This document shows positions 13,301 to 26,970 of a DNA stretch of 64,000 nucleotides, one piece after another; within the stretch, counting starts at the first letter, position 1, and each line of letters begins with the position of its first letter. Origin of the DNA: Acanthaster planci (lineage: Eukaryota; Echinodermata; Asteroidea; Valvatida; Acanthasteridae); contig NW_019091360.1 of the NCBI RefSeq assembly GCF_001949145.1, forward strand, positions 2,523,916-2,587,915, given 5' to 3'. The translations under genes and the position numbers were made by a program. The notes beneath the pieces are model-generated. The model saw only the letters and a program-made list of their open reading frames with translations, was not told the DNA's origin and did not search any database.

Positions 13301-16300
13301 GGGCAGCTAGTCACAGATGGCTGTTGTTGGAACTCGAAGGTTACTCGAAAGTCACAGTTTCTTGTGTTTTGGGGTTGTGTTTTTTGTTTTATTTTGATTG
13401 TACGTGAAAAATCGGAAAAAAGTTGTCTTTTAACCGAAAGTCTTCTCAGAATGCCAACATGCCCACCATCACTGCTAGTGAATTTTCTAACCAGAAATCA
13501 TCAAAGGGTAGCAATAAGCTAAATGCGGAGTACGTTGGTCAGGTCTTGATCGGCTGCTATGGCCTAAACGCTACGTATATATTTTTCAGAAGTAGAGACG
13601 AGTCAAAAATCAAGCCAGAAAATTTGAAAATTGAAGTTGCGTTAAACTTTTAGCTTATAGTTGCAGGTACACGCAGTCCGATTTACCGCCAAAGGCTAAA
13701 CAAAATGGATGGCAAACTCTCATAGCCTGATCATGGTGCGAGTGTCAGTGTAATATAATTTTGTTTTCAATGACACCATTGCCATAATTATTGGGCATGC
13801 TGTCTTATAATGCGCGGGTGTATGGGTGTGTGAGTTACGTAACCACTTCAAATATTAGAGTTACTTCCGAGAAATGTGTCCTGACTCGACCTTGGAAGGT
13901 TGTTATGCGGGTCGCAGGCAAAGTCCTTCAAAAACCACCAACGCTCCCAGTAATATTCTTCTTTTTAATACATATACATGTAATAACGCCCACTACGCTT
14001 CTGTGTGGGTGCAGCCTGGAAAAGTGGAAAAAGACCACGGGTAGAACTGAGAACTGATGAAAAGTTCGGTCCTTCATACACTCCTTGAAAGACACGTCTT
14101 TTCGAATGACTTCAGCCCGATTAATCAAATGAGAGTTGCTCGTTAGATCTTTTCAACATAACTCTTCAAGCACCCAGATACTGAGCAACATTGGTTGAAG
14201 TGTTGGGCTCAGTAAAAGAAACATTAATTAACTTTGGATCTTCCCCCCCCACACACACCCATACAGTATATTTACATTTTTTTTAATTTCTAGATCTTCG
14301 AAAAAGCAAGGGAGACTAGAATAGCAGTGTTACTAAAGCAGCCTTCAAACCAAACAACCATTCACATGGCACAGCGGATATCGAATTGGCTGTTACATCA
14401 CCTTTTATTCGGAATAAGGAAAGATGGAACTTGCAAAACTGACAAAAAAAAAACAAAAACAGTGCAACAACTACTCGCGTTTCTGGCAGAAAAATCACGG
14501 CCAACCGCACCCGCCCGTAGCTCCAGATCAAGTGTATATTGTCGATGTCCGCCTATTACGAGGGCAAGCGCCAACTTGGCTCCCGCCAGGTTGATCAGGC
14601 GCAGACTGCCAAGGTTAGCCCTCTCCTTTGTGGAGGCGGATTGGAAATGCGGTCCGTTTCCATTGCTCTGTCAAGTCAATGATTCATCGAATACTACGGG
14701 AATTGTTCATCGAATACTACCACGCACATTGTGCAAGATATCCCAAGATAAGATTAATATCTTTCAAAATACTACGGCCTCGGAGAGCTTATTTCTTGAT
14801 TCCTATTTCAAAGATGTAACGCATGCAAATCTGGCGTTTTTCCGGGTGGTGTCCATGGAACTTTTTTCCATTGCGTTTTTTACTGTTTACCTCCCCCAAC
14901 ACTGAAAACTACTCCCACTTGATTGCCCCCTTTTAGTTTTACGTCGAGTGACTGAGAGACAAAACATTTTAGGCACAATGCTCCCCCTCTCGCGCCTTTT
15001 GAGAAACTAATTCTGCTACGATATCGCCGCCCGTGGAACGTTCCGGAGTCTTTTCGTTTATTGCCAAAGAACAAAGCCGTTAATGAAGTCGGAGCCTCAG
15101 CCGAAGTCGATATTTTAAAATTTTGTGGTCCTCTTATGTGTCGATTTCGTTTTATTTTGGGTAGTCCCAACAGTCATCAAAGAACTGCTCTCCTTTGGGG
15201 ACCTGGATTAAGTTGTAAAAAATACAGTGTGAAGAAACGGGCTCATAAACACAATACGTTATCGTATTTTCATATTTATATTTTCATAAGAATATGTATT
15301 TGAATTCCTGTCCGATTTCACTTGAACCTCCAGTATTCCATATTTTTTGGGTTGTTGGTTAATAAAAAAATAACAAACTCAACCACTTAACAAGTATCAT
15401 CATCTTGAAAATTTTAGACCCAGTCGCCCTGAAGTGTTTCACAGTCCTGTGTATTGTTTAGCAGAAAACAATCAGTTTTCGTAAGTACAGAAGTAAACTA
15501 TAACAGTGAAAAAGTTCCAAGTTACGTGTTAGTAATTTTGTTAGTAGTAGTTTACAATATATTAAGTATTACGTTTTACAACTGACAGAATTAGCTGCAT
15601 TGTTCAGGCATGTATTTTATATAATGAGATTTATTGCCGGTCAGGCCACATTCAGTTGTAACCGTTGGATCACCATCAGTTTATTTGATACCACTTGATG
15701 ATGTTTGTTAACTCTGGCATTAACTACATCTCACGCCTTGCAGGCCTTTTCCTTGCCTTCGAGTTAACCAAGGTTACTGTGAAGTCACTTGTTTTCCCCA
15801 CGAACATCGACGTTTCCAATGCATTTGTTTTTTTTACAAAATACGCACGCATCCGGAAAGATGTGATTGTGATAACCAATCGTAAGACAAGGAACAGGAA
15901 AAATAAAAAAGTGCTCATTTTATTTATCAATTAAAACTTTCTAGAATAAAGATGGCGCAATATTCTCAAGAGCGACTCAGGTTTTCAGTTATGACGTGTA
16001 CTACATGACCGATTGGACATGTGTACAATGTACACATCATTTTTTGACGTCTAAACTCACCTTCACAACAATTTCAAGCGTAATGTCTCGAAAAAGAAGT
16101 CCTTTAGTGTGTTTATGAAATTCTACACTAGAATGAGCTCTGCAATTTAGTAGTTTCACGGGATGACCATGCACGGGTTTGGTTAAGTAAAGTTATCCAT
16201 AATGTGCTCTATAAGACTAAGTGCACAGAACATTTGGACAAAAAAGAAAAGAAACTGATAATTCTAGGAAATTAATCCACCTTCAATTTTTTTAGTATTT

Positions 16301-17830
16301 ATTTTAAGCATAACATTAAAGTGAAATACATGGGCTGCTTTCAAATTTCCTCGGGGTTGTCGAAGTAAAATCTTACTTTTCACCTTTTTGATCCACCAGT
16401 TGTCGATTTGGTTGTCACATGTTTAAGATAACACTTCGCTTTGAGAGGAAGAACCGTACTCGGCGACAAACAGCCATGGCATGCCAATTTAGTTATGTGT
16501 ATTTCCATTTGGAATGTATTAGAAAGTCTACCGGTTTGTTTCAATGTTACAGTATACACTGTTCAAGTGGATAAAATATGTAATGTTAGTCTTATACTTA
16601 TCAAACTAAACATCAAGAAAGTTTGTGTGATGCATGGCCTGTTCTCTCAATAATTTAAATTAAGACTACGACATTTGTACGAGTAAAAAGCTCACTTCCC
16701 CCGTGTCCTTGCTTTAGCCACGAGAACCATGCATGGCTGGAGGTAGGAATGGGAAAGCATACCGACAAAGACCTTGGAAGACAAATCGTCGGATGGCAAA
16801 TACTCATCAAAAGATGCTAAAAAATCGCATGAAGGGAGAAAACCAGCTTACCAAACTTGTACTTAGTCATTGGCCGTTCCATGCTGTGCGACTTTGGAAA
16901 TTGTCTTCAGGAAATCAGATTGGTTTGGGATCGTCAGAAGTCGCCCCTGTTCGCGCGTGCAAGGTGAGGGTCGTACCGGTGCTAAGGGTCTGTCCTAGTC
17001 TTAGCCCTCGATGTCACAATAGAGGCAATTCTCAAGCCCCCACCATACCGAGTTGCATCCTGGGTTGTTATTCCCCCATTCGGCGCAGGCAGGAAGCAGC
17101 TTCACAGTGCGCCAATCAGTACCGGTCCAGTGCACCCTGGTCAGGCAAAGGGGGGAATTTCTGTAGGAGGACATGTGAGGTCACGGCTGGTGTAAAGAAC
17201 TTTCAAAAAATTGTTCCTTCGTTGTTACAGACCACAAACTTTTCTTCAAAACATGAATCATTAGGGAACAAAAACGTCAGTCCGTCTAAACCCTAATTGG
17301 ACCCCAATGCTTGAATTAGGAATAAAAGCTTGGTATTATTTTGTTGGTTCCACGTTCCCCTCTTTCATTACACGCATCTCCCCTGTACAGACTAGTCCAT
17401 TTCAAGCCATTCCACTAGTTACGTAATCATTTCTTTATCGAGGAGCTTGCAATTTGCATTTTTGAGGTCACTGACATCATGGTGAATAGCCGGCCCAAGG
17501 CCACTGCAATATCTCTGACAATACGATGGATAGACGTAGCTCAAGGCGCCCGTGATACTTCATTATGGTTCAACTATTACGTAACTGCATTAATAACGTT
17601 CACTGCGTAGAATACAGATCATTTCATGGAGACTTGGAATTTGTCCGTGCAAATAGCAAGAAAGGCTCCATGGTGGCATTTGCTGTCACCTCATTCACTC
17701 ACGCAATAACCTTCTGGTCTTTTTCATATGGATTTATGGGAAATTTTCTGTTCAATATTTTGAAGGAAAGGACGTTTTCGGGCAAATTGTTCTATGAAAA
17801 AAATGTTCGGAAATTCCATAATAGGATGGA
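7378..17830. other. no gene recognised; probable upstream introns or flank of the receptor
   Basis: Over ten kilobases without a recognisable exon. The remaining 5' exon(s) of the receptor should lie upstream in this or later sequence on the minus strand, but A/B domains are too poorly conserved to find by eye. The longer open frames (plus strand 14327-14905 and 16733-17296) look like chance: no domain, mixed composition, no splice context. GC-richer patches occur near 14480-14680 and 16920-17180 and could be regulatory. Homopolymers occur near 9858-9880 and 14244-14262. Confidence 0.4.
10689..10718. repeat. (GT)n(TA)n microsatellite
   Basis: A short GT run leads directly into a TA run, and a second TA run follows about 25 bases later (near 10739-10750). 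Simple-sequence DNA; no function implied. Confidence 0.8.
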
Positions 17831-20800
17831 ATGGTAGCTCGTGGTGGTCAAAGAGTATAACAGCAGATGGTCTGTGGTTACTGAGAGTAGTTGGTGGTCA
17901 TTGGAAGTGCCAAGTGGTCAAAGCGTAGCATATAAGACAGCAGCTTTTGGTCAAATCGTCGGTGTTTTGGCAAAGTGACAAAAACCCATGTAATGCAAAA
18001 CAGACATTCCAAGATAAACGCATTTGAAAAGACTCCCCATTCTGACACATTTTCGACTACATGTACTTTGTTTTTACGGATTTCGGAGATATTATGCACA
18101 CTGGCAGTCATTGCTGATCCACACTCGGTTGCAGAAATATTATTTCATTTAAACTGTACAGCTGTTTCAACTTCGTGAAAACAGCAAATCCTTGAGGTCT
18201 TATTTTCTCTTTTAAATTATACGTACTTTTTGTCACTTCGTGGAAACAGAGAAACACAGAGACTGAGCTTTTTGCCAAATGTTTGTTGACGACCAATATG
18301 AAAACAAAAAACTTTTTGATTTGAAACTCTACCAAGTTGTACTATGCATCAAATGTACTTAAATGGCAGGAAAGACAGTGATAATTTTTTTTTATTATCC
18401 TGGTTTTTCTCACTTCATGAAAACACACAAGAAATAGCAGCCGTCGATGAGAGAGTAGATGTTGGTCAAACTGCGTCTGTTGGCATGTGCGTTTATAATC
18501 CTGGGGGATGGGGGTATATATTTCCCCACTTGTATTCAAAAACGGAGAATTAAACTAAAAGAACAGAAACATGACTACAGTGTTTAAAGGCAACGTTCAG
18601 TAGGATCAGAGTGTGCTGCACATTGCAATAGTGCATGTGAATCATGATTATCGCCTCCTGGTGGTGGGTGTCCCCAACAACCCCCCATGGTTCCCATCTT
18701 AACTTTACGCCACTGGCTGTTTGCCAAAGAAAGAGCAGTAAAAGATTAGCTGATGTTTAAAAGTAGATGTTGGTCAGAGACTTAAGAATAGCTGCTGGTC
18801 AGGAATGTTGTTATATTTTGATCACATTGTTCAACTAAGACCAAAATTTGCTAAAGATCACTTTCCCCCTTTTTTCCTGTAATTGTAAATTTATCATTTT
18901 ATTTAGCAAATGTATCTTACGCTGTCTACGCATTTTTACCCCATTTTTATACATTTTAGTCGGCCGACCGACTATCAAGGTAGAAACAAGAGAGAGAGGG
19001 ACAGAGAGAGACAAAAAATTAAATGAATAAATGAAATAAAATAAAATAAACGGGACACCTTGATTTGACAGACGTGGCTAAAATTCACAAGATTGCCCGA
19101 AGAAAAATTTACAAATTTGATTATAGAGGGCGTATCGTCAGTCTCCCATTTTCCCCACATCGGACATTCAACCAAAGTTTGGTTCGCGAATGGGAAATGT
19201 GTTCAATTTTGAGTTGTATCGCGGCCAAGATTTTGAATTTGCTACGTCACAATAGCCGTTTTTGCAAAACACTAAATATTAAAATACTTGCACTAAATGC
19301 TAAATAACTGATGCCTCCCAATCTAATACTGATCTTGCAACATATGCATTTTGAGAGGAAAATTATTACACGCAGCTAAGAGTGAATTTTCTGCGAACTT
19401 TGACCATCCATTTGTTTGCTTTTGTTTAACATGGAAACCTCCTTCGTGCATCACCACCCTGTGTCTCATCTTTTTAAATTAACGCAACTGCCTAGAGTGG
19501 AAGCTTCAATTATGTTGATAAAACTTTTAGACAATAAATTTGAAATAGGGCCTATGTTACTAAGTCAAACATACTGACAATCTCTATTTGATTTACAAAG
19601 GATTGTATTTTAGCCTTCTCTGTTTTAAAAAGTTTGTTTACACGGATAACTTTCAAGATGATTGGAAAATCGTCTTAACAGAATGTGCTCGAAGTCTGTA
19701 AGTTTTGATTGTTAATTCTTCCATGGAGGTAGAATGATTCTTCCAGCACATTCTGTAAAGGCTCGAAAAAGTTGCCTCGAGCATCTTAAAAACTTGCTAC
19801 AAAATGAGAGTAGGTAAATAATCCGAGGTTTGAATATCAAGAGGGCGCTATAGCATTCGCCAAAAACCTTTTTATTTGGGATCACCTCCGTCCGGTTCGC
19901 GAAAGGGAAAGTATACTCGATTGGGGTATGTTTCCACGGTACTTCGCATGCGCGCTGTGCATGTGGCGGAATTTTTGACCGTGGCGAATTTGGAGCATGG
20001 AGTATGGTTGGAGGAAATTTTAGGCAACAAATTTGAAATATCCCTGCAAGACAGGTACGTAGACAAAGTATGGATCATTTATAAAGCAAACTTGGTCAAG
20101 GCAATTATCAGGCAGGCTTATGTTCATTCTTTACCTGAGCAGCTACGCCGTCGCCGTACACTGTTGTGTTGTGATGTCCGGAAATTAGGCACAAAATAGG
20201 AATGTAATTAACGGTACGCGGGTTCCCTAACGTGACGCGTGCGTGGCGTGGCGCGGCGCACTTTCAACAATTAACGAACCCTCGTATTCATAGGCCCTAT
20301 GTGTGATTCATTTTGAAATTAACAGATGCATCTGTATCCAAAAGTTAGCTAAGCATCCGGGGGAAACATCACACCAACTTGTTTTGTTGTGCATCTCATG
20401 TGAGGTCATATGGAGGTTGGTCATGTCAGATTGTGTTTCCAGTCCTTATCTGATCCTACTTCTTAGGCCTACTCTGTTTCATTAAAACACCACGTAGCCT
20501 CACTACCTTATCATTTTGGAATTATTTAAGCCTATAATAAAAATGGGAAGAGTTCTACATAGAAACGCTAGTATTCCCTACAGTATTACTAGCTGTCAGA
20601 AAGCAAAAACACATTGAGAAAAGTTCAATTTTACGCGTCGGAGGGAAAAACCAAGGTCGTTAGGCCTACTTGGAAAACAGAATTTTTCATAGGGTTGGTG
20701 TACAGGGTGTCCATTGGCACTCTTTCCATGATGTCAATGTTACATAATGCCAGTGGCTATGATTAAAGATGCTGTAATTTGTAAGTGTACATGTAACATG

Positions 20801-23744
20801 ACTTCCAAATTCTGTAGTTATAACACTATACATCAAGCATTGCCTATCTACAGGTATATGTTTTAGGCATTAAAGTCATAGATTTGTATCTGAAACATTT
20901 TAAAAACTAATTAGGCCTAGGCTGTTTTTAATTTTTCATAGGCCTACATCGCGGTAGGCCCTATTGAATTTTTTTTATAGATGATACTTGCATTATTTTT
21001 TCACCATGTTCCTCCATGGTTTCACAAGTTCTGTCTGTAAAAGTTCAAGGTCAAGAAGTGAAATGTCAAAACAGTTTTTCTTCAGGTCAAGCCTACTGTA
21101 CATCCTGTCCATGGAGTTATTTAATCACATAACATTAGTCAAAACTCTAAAAGAAAAAAATAACAGATATCGAACATACATGTATGTGAGGAAAAGCTGC
21201 TTTTCCCCATTGGTCTGCTCCAAGTCCATACAAACTGACAGGCCAATCACATCATTCAACAGGGTCAAAAGGTTTGTACAGTAGCACCTCATTCATACAT
21301 GTATGCTTTTTTTAAAGGACTGGGTGTATGATTTGGCTAGGCAAATGATTTGTGACACTTGTTGAGTCATGAAGTGCCTTTTGTGTAGAAATAATGAAAA
21401 AAAATGTAAATAATGAAACTTCTCGGCGGCAGGTTTTGTGGTACACCGATGGTGAACACAAATCTGTGACTTCCATTCCACTAATGTGATGTGCAAAACT
21501 GAAACCTCATAGTATATGTATACCGGGACTACCAGTACATTTACATGTACGTACCAATTCTGTACCAAGTTGCTTCCATAAATGTACATGTACCGTTCGT
21601 AGTCATCCATGGGGTGTTTACATACTAGGTACATGTATAAGAAGACAGCCTACAGTAATGATGTCATAGTGAAAGATATGAATACTTGTACTTGATACGT
21701 GTACATGCGCACTTATTTGGTATGCCCAAACTGTCTATTTTAAAGCTGTCCCTACAGTAGAGGTTGTGTATATTTCATTCCAAACTTGCATGAGGCACGT
21801 GCAGCGTCTGCATACCCATTCATTGAAACTTGACCAGAGTTCCAGGAACACCATGGGCATGCATACCCACTGAATGCAGCGAACTGTCTAAAACTCAAAT
21901 CTATCACACAGCCTGAATGCAAGACTACCATCTCAGTCTAGTTCCTGATTGCAGTGATAGCAAAGGTACAGCAGAAACTGGCCACAACCCTACTTGTGCA
22001 TGTTTTTATTCAAAAATCTTTTGTTTACATGTAGCATTACAACTTCAGTTAAAATAAGGGAAAAAAAACAATAAAACAAGGAAGTGACTGCTTAATAAAG
22101 GACAAGGCTTCAGAAAAGGATGAAAAGGTGGCTTTCTGTCACACTATTTTATGTACCTTCGAACCTTCTACCTCCAGGCTCCACCGGGGCTGTTGATTTT
22201 TGCAACCATCTTGCAAATGAATTTCAGTGAACAAGGCTTTAAAAATTTGCACAAAGAGGTCTTTGCGAACGGGCTGAATTTAACATACCTTTATGTATTT
22301 TGTTTCTTGACTCCTTACTTTCAATCATCTGATCGTATTAAGAATTGAAGCTGACACATACAGCCTCGTTTTCAAATGCAGAAGTGCGCAGATCGACGCT
22401 AAAAGTGTCGTGTTGGGATCCCTCTATGGAATAGCAAGGAGCTAGAAACCCGGTCATTTTGTGCTTCATTTGCTTTGCTCAGTCAAGTGCTTTGCTGCAT
22501 CCTATAAAGTTCAGGTGTTTTTTCCCAGGCAGACCCTGTGGCATCTCTGCATCAAAGGTTATATTTAAAATATTTGAAAACTGGTTTTCAAAATATATAC
22601 TAAAACACTTTTTTTAATGAGGGGAAACAAAAATTGAGATCCATTTGTTACAGATCCGTCTGGTTTCTCATTGCACTGCTCCAGATCGGTGCAGTAGAAA
22701 TAGACAGCAACCGTACAAAAGTGCTGAACATATGTAACTCTAGCCACAGTGTGTAAGTTAACGTCCATGACTGCAGGGCTAAGTCAAATCAAGTAATTGA
22801 ACTTTTGAATATTTGACTTTCCTTTCAATCAACTATTTGAGTGGTTGGTCATACTGTACGCCAGATTTTTAATGAACAAGGCATGAACAGAGGCAGTTTT
22901 ATTAATGTACACAACTGCACATTTTACATGTAATCACTACAGTGGCTTCGTTACTTTTATGATATTGCCAGTATTGATTTAGCAAAGCTTTAAATACACA
23001 TGCAGTGAGATATACCTGTCGAGAATGTTTTTAATTTTCCAACGAAAAGAATAGTCAGTTGCAATGATTACGATTTTGTAACACATATTCTGCAGCTCCG
23101 GTGATAGCTGCTATACCAAACACCGCTGTAACGAATAATTGGGTGTACGGAATACATCCCATGGTTCCGAATTTCCTATGCACTGTTACCGAACATTAAG
23201 CAAAAAAAATGTATTCTTGACTGATGATAATTAGTCAAAAGTTGAGGAGAATCTTACTTATGAAGGAACAATGGTCAACACTTGGCGTGGTCCCTATCGT
23301 TTGTAGCAGTGGGAACTAGTGTAACAGCACTTGAGGTTTCATGTGATTTTAAGCAGTGACTCAAGGAAAACTCGTGAGAAACTTTATTTAATTTTGACGT
23401 TTGACTGTCTGTTGCTGGGGATTAGTGGAGCTTTCCTTGTGCGACTGCATTGATTGCATCATCGTAATATTCTGGTTTTAATAATAATATGTGATATCGA
23501 TATGATAAGATTATTCTAATCATGAAAAAATGTTGGGATAAAAAACATCTCCATGTCACAGTTTGTGGTCGCTGAGAGATTGCTTACATTCCCTATTTTA
23601 TATTTGATTTCCAGTTGAAATATTGTCTTGAACGTTTAATCAAAATTTATTTCAAAGAAGTTGTAATCAATACATTTAACACTGCAAAAGAATGTTGACT
23701 TGCACATTCATGACTTTAATTTCTTTTCTTTAACATTATTCCAG
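17831..23744. other. no gene recognised; degenerate short repeats
   Basis: No supported gene. Between about 17,840 and 18,810 variants of a TGTTGGTCA word preceded by GTAGAT or GCAGCT recur, and a (T)CACTTCxTGxAAACA word recurs near 18,235 and 18,410, hinting at an old tandem array. (GA)n occurs near 18,988-19,012. TACATGTA words become frequent from about 21 kb onward. Confidence 0.35.
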
Positions 23745-23850
23745 GGTGCCTTCTATCTTTTGCCTTTGGGCATATTAGCTAAGGATGGAGAGATCACCAT
23801 GAGAAGAGATGAAACCAGAGGAGCAAGGAGTGAAAGAAGGCTGTTAGGAG
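23745..23850 (+). CDS. candidate orphan internal exon, unknown product
   Basis: A 106-base segment with a good acceptor (pyrimidine-rich run ending ATTATTCCAG) and an ideal donor (GGAG|GTGAGT). The frame starting at the acceptor is open throughout and would encode GAFYLLPLGILAKDGEITMR followed by a charged stretch, DETRGARSERRLLG. The product is not recognised and no partner exon was found, so it could be an exon of a dispersed gene, of a transposon, or chance. Confidence 0.3.
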
Positions 23851-24859
23851 GTGAGTTACCAACCCATTTTCTTTCTTGCCAGAAACGTTTTGTGCCACAT
23901 GTACATGTACCACACAGTAGGCCCTACATGTACATGTATTGTTTATGGAGAGAATCAATAATGTTTGGTGTATGTTAGGGTCTCACAATAGATCAGTCAT
24001 GTTATAGTTGACTCTCACCAATGTGAGATGGGTAATAACGAGATCATGAATTTGACAACACACCCCGGTCCAGGTAGTGACAAAGCCTGTTTTCTTGAAC
24101 AAAAGCTACAAATTTTTAGATGCTTAACTTTCCATTTCTATTTGGGCCCGGAGGAAAGGAGGTACACACGGAAACAGAAGTGCTACTTGGACATGACTAC
24201 CCCCGTGGATTTTATTGAGTGTAAACTCTCATACATCGTGTAAACCAATAAACTTCACATCCAATAATTACAACACAAGTTATCAGAATCATTTTTGCTT
24301 GATCAAACATTTTGATTGTTTGCATTAACAACGTTATCATAAACATGACAACATCCGCAAACAGCAGTTACATTGTAGTTAACTTCTAAAAACCTTATAA
24401 CAGTTGAATTTGAGATTTATATGTGTTTTACATGTGACTTACAAGTGATTTACATGCATGAATAATAAATGAGTACATGTTTATGGTACTAAAAACAGGT
24501 CAAAATGCCATTTTTCTCTGGTCAACAAAAGTTATACGGCCCGTCTTACCCCTCAGGCTACAAGGGGAGCCCCAGCAGGGAAAAACACCAAGGCTGGGGT
24601 TGGCAAGGATCTATTTTCTCATAAAGAAACTGCCAAGCAATTTCCCAACTCAGGGAATTGCCAATCCTCCCTCCATATGGGCAAAGCCAAGCACATTGGA
24701 TGAAAGGAAAAGAAAAACTAGGTTTGTCTGTCTGAACTCTGATGGACATAGCGAAGGGCTTTTTCGGATATTTATTTTTTTTTCTTAAGAAAAGGGCATC
24801 CCTTCATTTGAGATACTATCACACATGGATTTCTCACTTCTTCCCAAAGTTTCTAGTAA

Positions 24860-25560
24860 TATTTTTGGTGACCTCATTGTGACAAAAAATTCAAACCCTT
24901 GAGGATATAACGAATTAAAGTTTATATCCTTTAACTGTACATCATGTCATCTTGTCTATAACACTTCCCATTCTAGCTTTCTAGCAAATTTCAAAGCAAT
25001 AAAACATGTAGTTCACAAGATATAGGCTCATACAGAATGTACCTTTAATGCCGTGACTTGTCTCCTGATGACGTCATCATCTCATCAGATCATTGTTTGT
25101 CTAAAGCACTCCACTTCCACGATACATGTATCTGCAAGATTTGAAACCGATCGCACTTGCACTTCACCAGATATACTGCTTTGACGAGTGTACCTTTAAC
25201 CCTAACAGTCCTCAGTCCTCCAACAGGTGAAGGTTTGAGGAGTATTAGGGTTAATGTTACGTGATGGGGTCCTCTGATGACGTCATCATCACATGAGGTC
25301 AATTTTGTCTATAACACTTCCCTTTGTAAATATCTGCCCAAGTTTCAACCCAATTGGACATGTACTTCAGAAGATATACATGCACTGAATGGTAGTACTG
25401 GTACTTTAAAGGATGCACCTTTAATGTCACGTGAATCATCATATGACATTATCATCATATGAGGTGAATCTCCGTTTATAAACCTTCCCTTTCTGACTAT
25501 CTGCAAGGTTTCAGTGCAATTAGACATGTACTGCGCTGCCTACATGTATGTTATAGGCAG
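24860..25560. repeat. diverged tandem satellite, about four units of 170-210 bp
   Basis: Units share, in order, ACCTTTAATG(C/T)C(A/G)(C/T)GTGA, an ATGACGTCATCATC-type palindrome, GAGGTCA, TTTGTCTATAACACTTCCC, CTAGCTATCTGCAAG-like and CAATTGGACATGTACTTCA-like blocks. Starts fall near 24,865, 25,050, 25,255 and 25,425. The first and last units are the most decayed. Each unit contains a CRE-like palindrome. Confidence 0.65.
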
Positions 25561-26484
25561 ATATTGTGCGTCCACGCACAAAGTAGCCAATGCACAGTAT
25601 GCGAATAGGATAAATTTTCGAGTTCACAAATATTGTGAGGGGGTTAATTCACGCTTTTGTCTTTACGGTTGATTTTACTGCACTTTTAAGAGGAAAAGGA
25701 CTTTTTATTGAAACTTTTTTACTTCAACGTCATCAGCCCCAAACTTCACAAATGTGTTGAATGGGTAAATATCATTAGATCCAATTTTCAGGGGATTCCA
25801 AGAAACTTTGCCACAGACATCTATTCAAAATTCATTTTTTTCAGAATTTTCAACCTGTTGCTAGAGGGCGCTTGACAATTTCGTGACATCACCAGTAGGT
25901 GTTTTGAAGTGTACAGTACCCAAAGCGACTAACACCGATGAAAACAAGTCAATATCTTTTAGCACTTTTAAACAGTAAGCTCACTTCCGGTTTCGAAGGG
26001 AAGAAAGGGTCACGTGATTTGACCTACACAAGATGAATTAAAGACCACATTTTACTCTGCCACTTGCTGCAAACAGAATGCTGCAGGCGGGAGGCCAAGC
26101 TAGATTTTCTATGGATTTAAAAAAACGTATCATAATATTTAAATATTCAAAATTTAAAAATAAACCACTTGATAACGTCATCATGACATAATTACATGTA
26201 CATGTATTTTAGTACTATTTTTGCTTTAAGGTCTGTGCTTGGTATGCCATTGATGCCGATCGAACTTCGCTTAGTTATGTGACTTTAACTACATCCTGTT
26301 TCTAACTGTATTTACAATGTACATGTAAGTCCAGTATCCCGTATCCAGAATGCAGTAATAGTCTGTTTTTCAATTCTCCAATTCAGTCAACAGTTAGCTT
26401 ACAATTCTATCGCAACCTTATCGGTCGTTCTTGCAAATAAAGTTGGTAACAACACTGAATCAATACTGACTTCTCATGACGACC
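25561..26484. other. no gene recognised
   Basis: AT-rich sequence without splice-framed coding potential. It has AGAGGGCGC words and TACATGTACATGTA near 26,193. Nothing else seen. Confidence 0.4.
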
Positions 26485-26970
26485 CTATAAGAGTTTAATT
26501 GGTGTTGGAGCAAGGCAGCATACACAAAGATTGCCAAACCTGCAGGGTGGTTGCATAGCGCACAGTTTACTGGTTGGTGGCGGATGGTTTGCCTTTGCCG
26601 ACTTTGCATGCAGCAAGTCTGTGTCCGACGGCATTGCATCCGAGGCATTGGTGCGCGTACTTGCATTGGGAATTTGGGCATGAAGATCGATTGCATGGGA
26701 AACACAAGCCTGTGCTGTAAATGGTTTGTTGAGGGAACCAACAAAAGGAACTCCCCGAATGTTTTGCCCCCCTGAGTGCCCCTTGAGCCTGCAACGTACA
26801 CTGTATGTATTAGGGATTCTAGGTGCAGTCCTGTGAAGTGCCCATAGTTCCCCGTCAATTACTGCCCATGACCGAGTTGGGTGTGACTGCTGGTGCATTC
26901 TGAACTGCCTGTCATATTCAATCCAACCATGGCCGGGAAAGTGTGCTGCTGCTGTCCTGATGACATGCAT
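26485..26970 (-). pseudogene. gag-like relic of a tyrosine-recombinase (DIRS-type) retroelement
   Basis: One frame holds an N-terminal part with the feature FPGHGWIEYDRQFR and SWAVIDGELW, the style seen beside C-x-N zinc modules in DIRS/Ngaro-like elements of marine invertebrates. A second frame (about 26,600-26,710) holds the zinc module: CFPCNRSSC, CKYAHQC and CNAVGHRLAAC. The two halves lie in different frames, so at least one frameshift has disabled it. Family placement rests on remembered motif style, not a search. Confidence 0.5.

Noticed and set aside
14327-14905. 192-codon plus-strand open frame
   Set aside because: No recognisable domain. Low-complexity lysine and serine stretches and no splice sites suggest chance.
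16733-17296. 187-codon plus-strand open frame
   Set aside because: Long but without a domain, and followed by no obvious poly(A) signal or partner exon; kept only as a GC-richer patch.
24860-25560. CRISPR-like array
   Set aside because: Units are long, diverged and contiguous, without constant repeats and unique spacers; the DNA is eukaryotic.
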